Assembly: GCA_963829965.1 (NCBI GenBank)
Contig: CAWHLK010000032.1
Location: 186,001 to 250,000 of the forward strand
Reading direction: 5' to 3'
DNA: 64,000 nucleotides
Source: DASXZH01 sp963829965
GTDB lineage: Bacteria > Armatimonadota > Fimbriimonadia > Fimbriimonadales > Fimbriimonadaceae
Positions 53,232 through 63,755 of the stretch are shown piece after piece (position 1 is the first letter of the stretch; each line of letters begins with the position of its first letter). Position numbers and translations under genes: made by a program. Under the pieces are notes generated by a model, which searched no databases, was not told the origin of the DNA, and worked only from the letters and a program-made list of their open reading frames with translations.

Positions 53232-56200
53232 TAGATTGACGTGCACTGCTCGTACCCGCCGAAGCCTCAATAGTAGCTTGGACTCCCGACGTCACCGGAG
53301 TGGATGTGATAGTGAAAGAAGCAGTGGTCTGGCCGGATTTGAAGATGACAGTTGCGGGAACCGTCAGGGACTGGCTGGTTGACGACACTCTCACGATCAA
53401 GCCTACACTGTGCGCCGGCGATGCCAAGGTGATGGTCCCGGTAACGGGGTCCCCGCTTGCGATAACGGAGGAACTTAGGGTTAGCGATTCGATTGAGGGA
53501 CTTGGCTCAATGGAAAGGTATTGTTGAAGTTTGAGCCCGTCCTGCCCTAGGAATGTGATGATCGCAGATTGGCTGCTCGCCACAAGATTGGATTTTACAG
53601 CCAACGGTTCTACAAGAACGTTCGGTCCAAAAGCTAGAGTCGCTGGGACGATCACATTCGCATTATTAGATGAGACTGCGAAAGAATAGGCACTAGGATG
53701 CTTTAGCTCAAGCTCAACCGTAATATTCGCCTTGGAACCTCCGGTTAATTGCCGGACGCCACAAAAGAAATGCCCTCCTCATTCGTGTAGAGCCCCAGTG
53801 TCGCGGATTTTGGCGATCCACCCGAGTCTGCTGTGATGATAGCGTCCACCGGCCCTGTTGAATCCAGCTCCACTGTTGCGCTGACGGTTATCGGAAATGT
53901 GGCCGTTTTAGCTCCTGCGGGCACTGTAACCCAGGGCTGCAACGCTATTGGCGAACTATACGACGGGAAGTTGGTGGCCAGGTTAATCAGGGTACCGCCT
54001 GCGGGTGCGGGTGCAGACAGCGTGAGCGTGCCCGTCAAAGTTGTTTCTGGACCTTTATAACTTGTCTTCGATAAGCTAACGCTGATAACCGGGTCGGATG
54101 GATAGACGACGAAAGACTGCGACGCGGTCGTACCATACAGATTTGCAGTGACAGTCACCGTTTGAATCGTTGTGACAGGTAAGACGGCAACAGTGAAACT
54201 CTTAGTTGTGGCGCCGATTGCATACCAAACCGTCTTAGGGATTGATATAGATGGGCTATTCGAACTCAGGCTCACGGCATCGACCTGGGTATCTCCCAGC
54301 TGTAATTGCAGAGTAGCTTGGAACGTATCGCCTCCGTAATAATGACCTTGCGGGATGGTGAGTAACTTGACACCGTTTGGTATGACAGTAAAATCTGCAG
54401 TTAAGCTAGCGCCGCTGTAGAGGGCCGTAACCGAAGACGCGGCCGGCTCTGATGTTCCGGTGCCATAGATGGAAAAGAAGACGGTTGAAGCCCCCGCAGG
54501 GATCTTTACGGAACTGGGCGCCTCCGCAGGCCCCTCCGTAAAAACTGTCGCATAGGTATCCACTGTAGCCGGGGAACTGAGCGTGATCACCCCGGTCGAG
54601 TCCGGTACTGGACCAAGCACGCCTGTCTCAAGCACCTGATCGTAAACGAGGCCAGGCGCCACGGTCAGGTTGGTCAATGATGATGACGTGCTTGATGAGA
54701 GCGATAAGGCAGAGAGGAATCCGCCAGGGGTGGCATTAACTTGGCCAGGCTCTCCAGGGACGCCGCTCCATTCCAAATCGTTCGGCTCATAAGCTCCTGG
54801 CGTAGTTGGGAACACCGGATAGGCCACTGTCCCCGCAAGGATCGCATTTCCTTTAGTATCCAGGCATAACGAGCTTACCGGCGATGGGAAATAGGATCCG
54901 TAGAGCAGCGAAGCCCCATTTGAACTTAGCTCGGCCAAGTAGCCCACAGAGTTAGGCACCTCGTAGAGTGCTGAGTCATAGGCGTTTGCAGTTGCTTGGA
55001 TCGCGTAGGCGCTTCCATATACTATTGGATCGCCACCGGAGTTTATCGTCAGCCCCGACACGGTTAGCTGCTGGGTCCCGTAAAACGTTGCCCAGTCGAG
55101 TCCGGTCCCATCGGCTTTGAGCTTTGCTACATAAGCTATCCCAATCTCGCCCAAGGGCTGGATCTTTTCAAAGGATCCCGCGGTTGTTGGGAAAGTTGGG
55201 CCGGCAAGACCCGCCACGACCGGATCACCGCTTGCGTCTAAGGCGACCCCGGATGCGCTATCGCCCGTGCCGAGGAAGGTGCTAAAAACAAGCGCTGATC
55301 CAGTCGAACTCAATTTCGTGGCAAATGCTGCTTGAACGCTGAAACTGGGGCCCGTCGTTTGATACGCGCCAGTGGTTGAAGGAAAGGTCAGGCTGTCGCT
55401 ATCTCCCACGACCAGGGGATTTCCCACCTTATCAACAACTACACCATTGACCGATGTGCCGTAATATCCGCCAACGCCTAGATAGGTGCTGAATACCAGG
55501 CCTGTGCCCGTCTCGTTCAACTTTGTCACAAACCCTGCCGAGGGGCCCTTGGCTTCATTTGTTGTCTCAATCGCATTTGTCGACACCGGAAAGTCACTCG
55601 AATAAGTGCTGCCTACCACTATGGGTTCTGAAGACGAATCCAGAATCAGTCCGCGAGGCGTTTCTCCTTCGATGTACGGCGCACTCCCGGAGCCGGAAAG
55701 AAACGTGCTGAACAGGAGCCCGGTTCCGACTGAGTTGAGCTTCGCAACGAAAACGCTTGGTCCGCAGGTTGTTCTGGGCCAAATATTTGTATCAATGGGC
55801 TCCTTCGTATGCGTTTGAAACGCTCCCGTGGTCGTTGGAAAATTAACGGAACGCGTGCTTCCGACAACAACAGGGTTTCCAGAAGCATCTAGCTTAACGA
55901 ATAACGCATCGTCTGAAACCGTGCCGCCAATTAGCGTTCCCCACATGAGTGCGGAACCGTCGGATTTCAACTTCGCCACGAACGCATTTCCTTCGCCATC
56001 CGCACTCTGCTGGGTAGTCCTATAGGCACCAACCGTGACAGGGAAATGGTCCGCGCCGTTCTGGCCGGCGATCACTGGATTGTTGTTTGAATCCAAGGCA
56101 ACCGCATTGACCACGCACCCATCCGCTCCCACAAAGGTCGAATAAACCAGCGGATCAATGATCAGCGGCTTCGAGATATCGTAAGCCCCCGGACTAAATC

Positions 56201-56900
56201 GCACAACAGAGCCATCGGTATCGAGTTGGCAGGGAACCTGGACACGCCGCCCTCCAACCTCCTGATAAGCAGTCAACCCGCGCTCTTCCATCTCCCCAAT
56301 AGAGGTCTCAATTCCCAAATTCCCGTTCGTTAAAACGCGAACTCCGTTCGCGCCCTCGATTCGAATTGCCACCTGCGAAGGATCGGCGCCTGGCTTCACG
56401 TCCAAATCGTAGCGGGGGGCGCCCCGAACGGTCGAGTAGCGAACCGAAATGCCGTCGTACGGCTGGGCAGCCAACACCTGAGTGTAACGGCCCACCCCGG
56501 TAGCCCAACGAGCCCGGTCGCCCACAAAATAGTTGAAGTCCCCGGGGAGCCGGCTCAGACCCTCAAGAGCCGTCGGTTTAGAGTCGGCAAACCTCATGCG
56601 AACCACATGGCCCTCTGTGTGCCCAGTTGCTTTTAGGCCCGTCCCATCCTCGCGCACAAAGCGGTGAAAGTCCATAACCGCCCCATCGCCCGTAACCCAA
56701 AAATCGAGGCCATGCCCCTGCGAATGAAACAACGCTTGCGCGTCCCATTGGCCCTTGTTCTCCACAAATGCCGCTCGAGCGTCGCTAAGGACAGCGCTCT
56801 CCGATACCTTTGAAGCAGGTGTCGCCTGCGCCGCGACAGCGGCACCTAAAAGCAACACGCCCGTAAAACACTTGAAAAAACGAGTAACCGCCGCGCACAT
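53215..56900 (-). CDS. Large secreted SBBP-repeat protein with C-terminal Ig-like repeats, one frameshift
   Basis: The first 1,051 residues read openly to 53745. An extra or missing base near 53750 (GGCAATTAACC) hides a further 176 residues or so ending at 53215, for about 1,228 in total. The order is: signal peptide, a DUF7948-like N-terminal domain (ARAAFVENKGQWDAQALFHS), a series of SBBP beta-propeller repeats (LVFSTFLGTGDSASGVALDA), then several Ig-like modules of the type found in the proteins at 11491, 26125 and 28412. The corrected C-terminus carries two more such modules. A GGAGGGG binding site lies close to the ATG at 56900. Confidence 0.82.
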
Positions 56901-57044
56901 AACCCCTCCGCACTAACCAGACCTAAGACACTAATAATATATCACTCAAGTTCCTGCTGGGCAAGTCTTCGCGAGGATTAAATCAAAACCCGTAGGGTTG
57001 ATTCGAGATACTATCCTTCTTGCAACGGATAATCAATTGATTCT

Positions 57045-58928
57045 ATGAGCGAGATACCCAGCCAGGTCCGGCGCGGACCGGACTACCAGGATGCGGCAAC
57101 CGTCAAGCGCAGGCCGAACATCAAGCGCCTGGGGCTGCTCGGAGCCTCCGCAATTATCGTGGTCTTGGCAATCGCCGCCCTCAAACTCATTTTGGGAAGG
57201 CCCGGCGAAGGTGCGATCCAACTGGTACCTGCAGACGCCGATATTGTCGTCACTCTGGATACCAATCCGTCGCCTGGCCAGTTGGCGACCTTCAAGTACA
57301 TCTACAACGCGGTGGACACCACAGGAATCGAGGAAAAACTCGACGACTGGCTTGACCATATATTAGGGCAGAGCGCACTAGCGCCGAGAATCCAGCCCTA
57401 TGTGGCGAAGAGCTTTGCTTACGCGGCTTGGGGGGCAACTGTGCCTGGTCCACAAGAAGGCGCCTTTTTCCTAGCGCTTACGGATCCAGGCGCAGTTAAT
57501 GACATTCTCGATCAAAGCGGCGAGAGAAGGGGCGCGGGCGGTCCGGTCGAGTTCAAACAAGATCTTTTCTGCGGGGTCATCGGCAACTATCTCGTGGTGA
57601 CGCGGCGGGTAGCGCGGTTCAAGCAGATTCTGATGACGTTCAAACGGGACCTGCCTTCGTTTGCCTCGCTCGCAGACTATCAATCCGCGCGGTCGGCCCT
57701 TCCATCCGATGCGAACCTGATGTTCTATGTCTGTCCGAGCGCCGGAATGACGCAAATAGACTCCCAATCGGGCAAATCCCTCAACAAAGGCTGGGTTTCC
57801 GGAGCCGTGACCGTGAGAGGACAGGGCCTTGAAATTAAAGCCCATTATCCTTCCGGGCTCGGGAATCTCGGCATGGAGCCCAACTCGCTCGACGGGACGA
57901 GCATCGACCGCAACCTTTGGCGTGCGCTGCCCGACGAAGCCCTTGCGATAGTGGCATGCTCGCAGTCCGGCAAGTTGATGCAGACCTTGAACAAGGCTTT
58001 TGCCAAGAAATCAACGCCGGATAAAACCTTACTGCCGCTTGAGCAAAGCATTGCGGAAAGAGTCTTGCGAGACTATGCTTCAGGTTTGCCCGGGGATTTC
58101 CTGCTCGGAATCTACCCCGGCGCTTCAGGCATCTATGACGGGACCGCCCCCGACTATCGGTCGAAGAGGGATGTGGACAGCGTCCTCTGCTTTGACGCCG
58201 CCGCCGGATCGAACCCTGCTGGACTTGCTCAAAAATTCCGTGAGGCGTGCGAGCACCCAAAGCCTGACGCCGGCAATCCATCGGATGATCGAATGAAGTT
58301 GACGGAAGAGCACCGAAATGGGGCAACCCTCTGGTGGGTGGACGCAGACGCTTTCAATCTGCCCCAGCATGTCCGTCATTGGATGGCAGAAAGAGGCAAG
58401 CGAATCGGACTCCTCCTTTGCAACCGTAACCTCTACGTGGTTTCGTCGAATCTGATGGCGGACCGGGTGTTGGCTGTCGCCGAATCCAAGACTCCCACCT
58501 TGATGGATGACCCCCTTTTTTCCAGGATGCTTGGCTACGGGGGCGACTCCCAGGTACGAGCGATGGTTGCACTGGGCCGCCTGATCGATATTTATTCCCC
58601 ATGGGCCCTCCGAACAACTCATGAACTCAGCGACCAGATTTTTCCGGACGCCATCCACAAACTATTTGGCCGAGGCGATGGCAATTTCGCCGCGGCGCAG
58701 AAAGAATCGATCAGCCTGGTGGCAGCCGTCAAGGTGAACGGGAGTGATTTGAGCCTCGAAGGCTTTCTTCCCCTCGATTACTTTTCCGCGGCTCAACTCT
58801 TAAGCACTGCGCCAACTTGGAAGTCTGTGAGGCTCGAATGGCCCTTTGAGGTCAACACAGCTCCGAACCCCATCACCCGGATGACATCCGCTCCCGGCCA
58901 CTCCGGAGACTTAAAGCTAAAAAGGTAG
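57045..58928 (+). CDS. DUF3352-like membrane-anchored protein
   Basis: The 627-residue protein has a cytoplasmic N-terminus of about 27 residues, a transmembrane helix (LGLLGASAIIVVLAIAALKLIL) and a long exported body. VPADADIVVTLDTNP opens the body, as in DUF3352 proteins. The body has three or four internal segments with the pattern LPDEALAIVAC or GDSQVRAMVAL, suggesting repeated modules. The function is unknown. The M24 peptidase begins 10 bases downstream and is probably co-transcribed. Confidence 0.72.
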   Translation: MSEIPSQVRRGPDYQDAATVKRRPNIKRLGLLGASAIIVVLAIAALKLILGRPGEGAIQLVPADADIVVTLDTNPSPGQLATFKYIYNAVDTTGIEEKLDDWLDHILGQSALAPRIQPYVAKSFAYAAWGATVPGPQEGAFFLALTDPGAVNDILDQSGERRGAGGPVEFKQDLFCGVIGNYLVVTRRVARFKQILMTFKRDLPSFASLADYQSARSALPSDANLMFYVCPSAGMTQIDSQSGKSLNKGWVSGAVTVRGQGLEIKAHYPSGLGNLGMEPNSLDGTSIDRNLWRALPDEALAIVACSQSGKLMQTLNKAFAKKSTPDKTLLPLEQSIAERVLRDYASGLPGDFLLGIYPGASGIYDGTAPDYRSKRDVDSVLCFDAAAGSNPAGLAQKFREACEHPKPDAGNPSDDRMKLTEEHRNGATLWWVDADAFNLPQHVRHWMAERGKRIGLLLCNRNLYVVSSNLMADRVLAVAESKTPTLMDDPLFSRMLGYGGDSQVRAMVALGRLIDIYSPWALRTTHELSDQIFPDAIHKLFGRGDGNFAAAQKESISLVAAVKVNGSDLSLEGFLPLDYFSAAQLLSTAPTWKSVRLEWPFEVNTAPNPITRMTSAPGHSGDLKLKR

Positions 58929-58938
58929 GCTAGGCTTC

Positions 58939-60048
58939 ATGCTGGTTCCCGATCACGCTTCCAGAGTTAAGAGGCTCGCCAAGAGCTTGGGTGAAAATGG
59001 AGCGGACGCTTTCTTTGCCTCGCACACCGTATCGATGGAATATCTTCAGGGCTTCGCGGAAGATGGCTTTGAACGGTTTTTGACCCTTGCGATTCGCGGG
59101 ACCGGAGAAGTGGTGCTCATTTGCCCCGCCCTTTCGGCCACCAAAGCAAAGCGCTGCGGCATCAAGGATATTCGAAGCTGGAAAGATGCCGAGGACCCAT
59201 TGGAGCTCTTTCGAGGTCTCGCCGAAGAGTGGAATCTTCGGTCAGGGATTATCTTTGTCGATGGTTTCATGCCAAGCATGATGTTGTTGCCGATGCAGGA
59301 GATCTTGCCGGCAGCGCTATTCAAATCCGGCCATTCCGTCCTCTCCGGAGTCATGCGCAAGAAGGACGATGACGAGTTGGCCCTCCTTCGCACCGCCGCG
59401 CACATCGCTGACAGCGCGCTTCAGCCCGCCCTGCAGCAACTGAAGCCAGGCATGAGCGAACTGCAGTTTGATGGCATCTTGCGAAACGAGATGCAGCGGA
59501 AAGGCGGCAAGCCCACCTTTTGTATTATCGCCGCAGGCGCAAACAGCGCCGAACCCCACCACGAGAGCGATGACACTCCGATCATGGAAGGGGACGTGTT
59601 GCTGTGCGACTATGGGTGCTCCGTCGAAGGCTATAACAGCGACACCACCCGCGTGGTGAGCATGGGCCGCGTTTCCGAAGAGGCTCACCGCGTTTATGCG
59701 GCTGTGTTTGAGGCGCAGCGAGTGGCCAGGGAAGCGATAAAGGCGGGCGTGCCGGCGGAAGATATCGACAGAGCGGCCAGGCAGTCAATTGAGAGCGCGG
59801 GCTATGGCGAGTATTTCATCCACCGAACCGGGCATGGCATTGGCCTGAGGGAGCACGAGGAACCCTACATCGTGGAAGGCGCCAAAGACCCGCTCGCAGT
59901 GGGAGAATGCTTTAGTATCGAGCCGGGCATCTATTTGCCCGGCAAATTCGGCGTCCGCATCGAAAACATCGTGACGCCGACCCTGCACGGCCACGAAAGC
60001 CTAAATGCCGACCCCAGCGAGAGGCTGATCGAGATCAGGCCTTCTTAG
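58939..60048 (+). CDS. M24-family metallopeptidase (Xaa-Pro aminopeptidase-like)
   Basis: The 369-residue protein has the creatinase-like N-terminal domain and the pita-bread catalytic domain. The five metal ligands are visible: Asp in LLCDYG, Asp in YNSDTTR, His in HRTGHGIG, Glu in SIEPGIY and Glu in VRIENIV. It removes N-terminal residues, probably before proline. The 3' end overlaps the convergent PEP-CTERM gene by 14 bases. Confidence 0.9.
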   Translation: MLVPDHASRVKRLAKSLGENGADAFFASHTVSMEYLQGFAEDGFERFLTLAIRGTGEVVLICPALSATKAKRCGIKDIRSWKDAEDPLELFRGLAEEWNLRSGIIFVDGFMPSMMLLPMQEILPAALFKSGHSVLSGVMRKKDDDELALLRTAAHIADSALQPALQQLKPGMSELQFDGILRNEMQRKGGKPTFCIIAAGANSAEPHHESDDTPIMEGDVLLCDYGCSVEGYNSDTTRVVSMGRVSEEAHRVYAAVFEAQRVAREAIKAGVPAEDIDRAARQSIESAGYGEYFIHRTGHGIGLREHEEPYIVEGAKDPLAVGECFSIEPGIYLPGKFGVRIENIVTPTLHGHESLNADPSERLIEIRPS

Positions 60049-60832
60049 TTACTTTTCGTCGCACCGCATAGGCCGCTCCCAACCCGAAAACAAGCAGGCT
60101 CGATGGCTCGGGAACAGGATTCTTATGAATGACGACTGTGTGCGAACTGTGGTGGCTGTTGCTGATGATCACAATCGGGATTGCGGCAACAAAGAGCCAT
60201 CCGGCGTTGCTCCTTGACGTACTGGTAACCACGGAACCGCCGGCAGCGGGAACGTAGACCGGCGCCGCAGGAGGAGGAGGCGGCGGGGGTGGAGGAGCTA
60301 CCGGTGGTGGCGGAGGTGGCGGCTCAACCGGGGGCGGTGGTGGAGGAGGAGGAGTCGGCTGCACCGGAGGCGGGGGCGGCGGAGTGGGTTGCACAGGAGG
60401 AGGCGGTGGTGGCGGAGGCGGGGCAGGCGGCGCGTAGTTCACGTTGGCCGTTAATGGGTTTCCGCACTCGACGAGCATGATTGGCTGGCCGTTGCTGTCC
60501 GCGAAAATGGCGGTCTTTGCCCGGATCCGTTGCTGGTGGACTTTGATATGCCCGTCCGGTGGCACGCTGTAAACGCTAAAAACCCTGGCGTGATCAAGAA
60601 ACGCCACATGAAGGCTCGACATATAGCCGATAAGGTCGCCATCGGTTAAGCCAAAATGGCGCTCGAAACGGGTCCTGACAGCCGGGTCGTGCCTGATTTC
60701 GGCAACCAGCTCGCCGGTCGAATGCACGCGATAGTCCAGAAAAGCGTTTGGCTGGGGTCGGTGCTGGGCTACCGCAGATATAGCCAGTGAGGCCATCGTA
60801 AGCGTCGCCAGGTATCTCTTTAACATGTCCAC
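60035..60832 (-). CDS. PEP-CTERM protein with a polyproline segment
   Basis: The 265-residue protein has a signal peptide, a domain of about 90 residues, and then a segment of some 60 residues that is almost all proline with PVQPT and PVEP interruptions. A helix follows, then the PEP-CTERM sorting signal VPEPSSLLVFGLGAAYAVRR followed by KVTKKA. Exosortase (42487) is expected to cleave at PEP and transfer the protein to the envelope. GGGAG precedes the ATG. The proline segment may act as a stiff spacer through the envelope. Confidence 0.85.
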   Translation of the reverse strand: MDMLKRYLATLTMASLAISAVAQHRPQPNAFLDYRVHSTGELVAEIRHDPAVRTRFERHFGLTDGDLIGYMSSLHVAFLDHARVFSVYSVPPDGHIKVHQQRIRAKTAIFADSNGQPIMLVECGNPLTANVNYAPPAPPPPPPPPPVQPTPPPPPPVQPTPPPPPPPPVEPPPPPPPVAPPPPPPPPPAAPVYVPAAGGSVVTSTSRSNAGWLFVAAIPIVIISNSHHSSHTVVIHKNPVPEPSSLLVFGLGAAYAVRRKVTKKA

Positions 60833-61036
60833 AATCTCCCGGTTCAGAATATCAGAGCAGGAACCTGAATGAACCCGGGAAATACGCTGGGTTTGCCTGT
60901 CTTTGGCGATGAACGGCTTTGCATGGCTGTGGCAATCATTCTAAGCCGAGATGTTCTGCCTGGGACAATCATTCTCATCAAGCCTGAATCGGAACCTTGA
61001 ATTCTCAAACGTGCTCTTTGCTTGCTACTGGGTTGA

Positions 61037-61042
61037 TACAAT
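61037..61042 (+). promoter_or_regulatory. -10-like box for a leaderless start (TACAAT, N6, ATG)
   Basis: TACAAT is followed by CAGCGT and then the ATG at 61049. Confidence 0.5.
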
Positions 61043-61048
61043 CAGCGT

Positions 61049-61950
61049 ATGACGCCAAGAATTACCGGCACTTTTCTGGATGAGATCACCCACGACATTC
61101 CCTCGCAAAACTGGGGGCGCGAGGAATGGCGCAACGAGTTCGCCCTCTACCAACGGATAGGAATCGACACCGTCATCATCATCCGCGCGGGCTACCAAAA
61201 CAAATGCATCTTCCAAGCCAAAAGCATTCCCGATCTACTGCCCGTTTACGACGACTTGGCCCGCATGTTCCTCGATCTAGCGGAAGAGTTCGGCATTGGC
61301 TTGTACTTTGGGCTTTACGATTCAGGCTACTACTGGATCCGCCGCACCTACTGGAAAGAGATCGAGCTTAACCTGAAGTTCATCGACGAGGTCGTGAAGC
61401 GCTACGGCGATTCGCCCGCATTCAAAGGGTGGTACATGTGCCACGAGACCGGCAAAGACGACGCTCACATCGTCGAGATTTTTAACCAGCTGGGCGCCCA
61501 CTGCAAAGCGGCGAAGCCTTTGCCTGTTTTGATTTCGCCATACCCGCAGGGTTCGAAGCAGCTTGGCTCCGCCGGCTTTACGCTTGAAGAATCCTTCGAC
61601 CACTGGGAACGCATCTTCAGCGAAACCAAGGGCGCCTTCGACATCTGCGCCTTCCAAGACGGCCAGGTCCATTATCAGGAGCTGCCCGCCTTTACCAAGG
61701 GTATTTCCGAGCTTGGCAAGAAGCATGGGGTTACGATCTGGTCCAATCTGGAAACTTTCGACCGCGACATGCCGATCAAATTCCCCCCGCCGACTGGCGC
61801 TATCTGCGGTTCAAGCTGGAGACCCATAAAAATGTGGCCGAGAAGATCATCACCTTCGAGTTCCCCCACTTCATGTCTCCTCACTCTTGCTATCCCGCCG
61901 CTCACAATCTCTTCAAGCGCTACTGCGAGCATCTGGGTTTGGTGGTCTAA
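61049..61950 (+). CDS. DUF4434-like TIM-barrel protein, one frameshift
   Basis: The open part reads MTPRITGTFLDEITHDIPSQ and shows a barrel pattern seen in DUF4434/glycosidase-like proteins: IGIDTVIIIRAGYQNKC, GLYFGLYDSGYYW, FKGWYMCHETG and FDICAFQDGQ. An indel in the C6 run near 61788 hides the true C-terminus, DWRYLRFKLETHKNVAEKII, then PHSCYPAAHNLFKRYCEHLG, ending at 61950. Corrected length is about 300 residues. No signal peptide is seen, so a cytoplasmic role is possible. A TACAAT box lies six bases before the ATG. Confidence 0.75.
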
Positions 61951-61973
61951 GCTCGGAATAGCATGAGGGCAAC

Positions 61974-62276
61974 TTGGTAGTCATAGATTTCGAGGCCGAG
62001 ATTTGGTATTGGAAGGGCCCTGCGCCGCATTATTTCGTCACCGTGCCGTCCAAGGGATGCGCGGAGCTGTGCGAGATCCAGAGCCTGGTCTCTTATGGCT
62101 GGGGAATGATCCCCGTTACCGCCCGGATCGGCAAAGCCGAATGGAAGACTTCTCTTTTCCCCAAGGACGGAAGCTTTATCGTGCCGATCAAAGCCGTTAT
62201 TCGAAAAGCTGAAGACCTTGACGTGGGAGATACGGTTGCTATTTCGTTAGAGATCGTCTTCGAGACCGGGTGCTAA
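61974..62276 (+). CDS. DUF1905 family protein
   Basis: The 100-residue protein matches the DUF1905 pattern: YWKGPAPHYFVTVP, YGWGMIPVTARIG and EWKTSLFPKDGSFIVPIKA, then RKAEDLDVGDTV. It is a small beta-barrel of unknown function. The start is probably the TTG at 61974, with GAGGG a few bases upstream. It follows the DUF4434-like gene by 23 bases and is likely co-transcribed. Confidence 0.78.
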   Translation: MVVIDFEAEIWYWKGPAPHYFVTVPSKGCAELCEIQSLVSYGWGMIPVTARIGKAEWKTSLFPKDGSFIVPIKAVIRKAEDLDVGDTVAISLEIVFETGC

Positions 62277-62370
62277 GAACAGAGGAGCCGCCGACCACGG
62301 ATGTTTGTGGCCGCGATTCAACGAATGAACGCGAAGCTCGCGGTCGTGGCTCCCATTTATCGAAGACCAG

Positions 62371-62859
62371 TTAGTCCTTTACCCGGTGCATCTGAATATG
62401 CTCGCCTAAAGACACCCACTTCCCGTCCTTCTCGTAGCTTATCACCGCATCATACGAGTCCTTGCCCATGCTTTGACGGGTTAGGTAGTGGCCGCTGTCG
62501 CCGCATAGGGCTTTGAAATCCACGACGAAGTCGTTGCCTTCTCGGTTTACGTGGCCAAAGTAGACAGTGTCATAGCCGTGCTGATCCAAGTAGTAAACCT
62601 GCTTGGAGTCCGGGTCCCAGCCGTAGCTGCAATGCACGCTGAGCGGGTGCTTTGAGCCGGCTCCGATCGTGCCAATGCCAACGAACTTATTGCCGTCCTC
62701 TTCCATATGGAACTTGAATTCCACTTTCACTTCCTTACCAACGACGCCCTCCCAGCGACCACCGAGAAAGATCCTGCACAGATCGAATACCGGTGACTTG
62801 CCTGCGATGCCGGAATCCGTGGCCGCTTGAACAGCCACCAAAATCGCGAGGGGAATCAT
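62371..62859 (-). CDS. Exported lipocalin-like (DUF1579-type) protein
   Basis: The protein of about 162 residues has a short hydrophobic N-terminus (IPLAILVAVQAATDSGIA) and a beta-barrel pattern: GGRWEGVVG, YGWDPDSKQVYYLDQHGYDT, then GHYLTRQSMGKDSY. It resembles DUF1579 or lipocalin-like domains in order of strands. It is coupled to the ArsR-SRPBCC gene by an ATGA overlap and has GGAGG four bases before the ATG. The ligand is unknown. Confidence 0.7.
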   Translation of the reverse strand: MIPLAILVAVQAATDSGIAGKSPVFDLCRIFLGGRWEGVVGKEVKVEFKFHMEEDGNKFVGIGTIGAGSKHPLSVHCSYGWDPDSKQVYYLDQHGYDTVYFGHVNREGNDFVVDFKALCGDSGHYLTRQSMGKDSYDAVISYEKDGKWVSLGEHIQMHRVKD

Positions 62860-63659
62860 GATTCCTCCGGGCTGTATTCGATACCTTTTTCCAGGTAGTT
62901 GGCGAGTGAAACTTCGATAAAGTGCCTCTGGCCCTCGCGAAACATCTTTTCGAAGTCCTCGGTGACATCGCCCCAAATGTCCATCGAGGTCTGGAGCAAT
63001 GTGCCGCCGTCCTGTTCGATGAAGGTCATGACCTGGTAGTTGTCAAATCCTTTGAGCAGCGAGCTCGGGCCGGAGCCAACGATCTTGGAGGGCGGGTCCA
63101 AGTAAAGCAACGTGCCGGTCACCGCGCCGCCGCCATCTTTGAAGTGCTCGGTGATAAAGCCGCCGGGACGGACGTCCGCCGTCACCGTGGAATCCGCCTT
63201 GTAACGATGCGGCCACCAATTGCCGTATTCGGTCGTCATCGCCGCGTAAACCCTCTCCCGGGGCGCATTGATGTGCAGTTCGGTCTCAACTTTGATATGT
63301 CTGAAATTCTCGTGGTCCACTTTCAGGGCCACCTCCATAGATGATTCTGAGTATCTCTTCAAATGTAGGGCCGTCTCGGCCGCGCTTGACGCGGGCTTGC
63401 TTACCCAGCGTTCATAGATCTCCCTCAGGGGGACGGGGTTGGCGTAATTCAAACGCCTTCGCCCCTCCCTCCGAAAAAGGACCAGCCCCGATTCATTGAG
63501 AACGCCGAGATGCTGCATGACCGCGAAACGGCTGAGATCGGGAAACTCTTTGGCGAGTTGACCGGTGGTGCAAGGGCCGTCTCGGAGTAGATCCAGCAGC
63601 GTTCTCCGGTGGGGGCTGGCCAGCGCTCGCCAGACGGTTTCCGGGTCCACTGTTTTCAA
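62856..63659 (-). CDS. ArsR-type HTH fused to SRPBCC (AHSA1-like) domain
   Basis: The 267-residue protein has an ArsR winged-helix domain in residues 1-95: ALASPHRRTLLDLLRDGPCT, then FAVMQHLGVLNESGLVLFRR. An SRPBCC/AHSA1 domain follows in about 115-267: INAPRERVYAAMT, then RPGGFITEHF and DGGTLLQTSMDI. Such fusions may sense a hydrophobic ligand. No arsenic-binding cysteines are present. The TTG start has TATTAT six bases upstream and no Shine-Dalgarno sequence. It is coupled to the lipocalin-like gene. Confidence 0.85.
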   Translation of the reverse strand: MKTVDPETVWRALASPHRRTLLDLLRDGPCTTGQLAKEFPDLSRFAVMQHLGVLNESGLVLFRREGRRRLNYANPVPLREIYERWVSKPASSAAETALHLKRYSESSMEVALKVDHENFRHIKVETELHINAPRERVYAAMTTEYGNWWPHRYKADSTVTADVRPGGFITEHFKDGGGAVTGTLLYLDPPSKIVGSGPSSLLKGFDNYQVMTFIEQDGGTLLQTSMDIWGDVTEDFEKMFREGQRHFIEVSLANYLEKGIEYSPEES

Positions 63660-63665
63660 TACGTG

Positions 63666-63671
63666 ATAATA
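63666..63671 (-). promoter_or_regulatory. -10-like box for a leaderless TTG start (TATTAT, N6, TTG)
   Basis: On the minus strand TATTAT, six bases, then TTG. An overlapping TATAAT lies five bases further upstream. Confidence 0.5.
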
Positions 63672-63755
63672 TTATAACATATTGGAGCGGAAGCGGTTAA
63701 GGTATGTGTAGGCCGCGTCCGTAAACGTGCGGGCCGGTAAGCGGGTAAATGGGGC

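Noticed and set aside
60833..60960. GCAAAGCC and GGCAAACC on the minus strand before the PEP-CTERM gene, resembling a c-di-GMP-I riboswitch
   Set aside because: The two motifs occur in the reverse order from the known class and the expected stems are missing.
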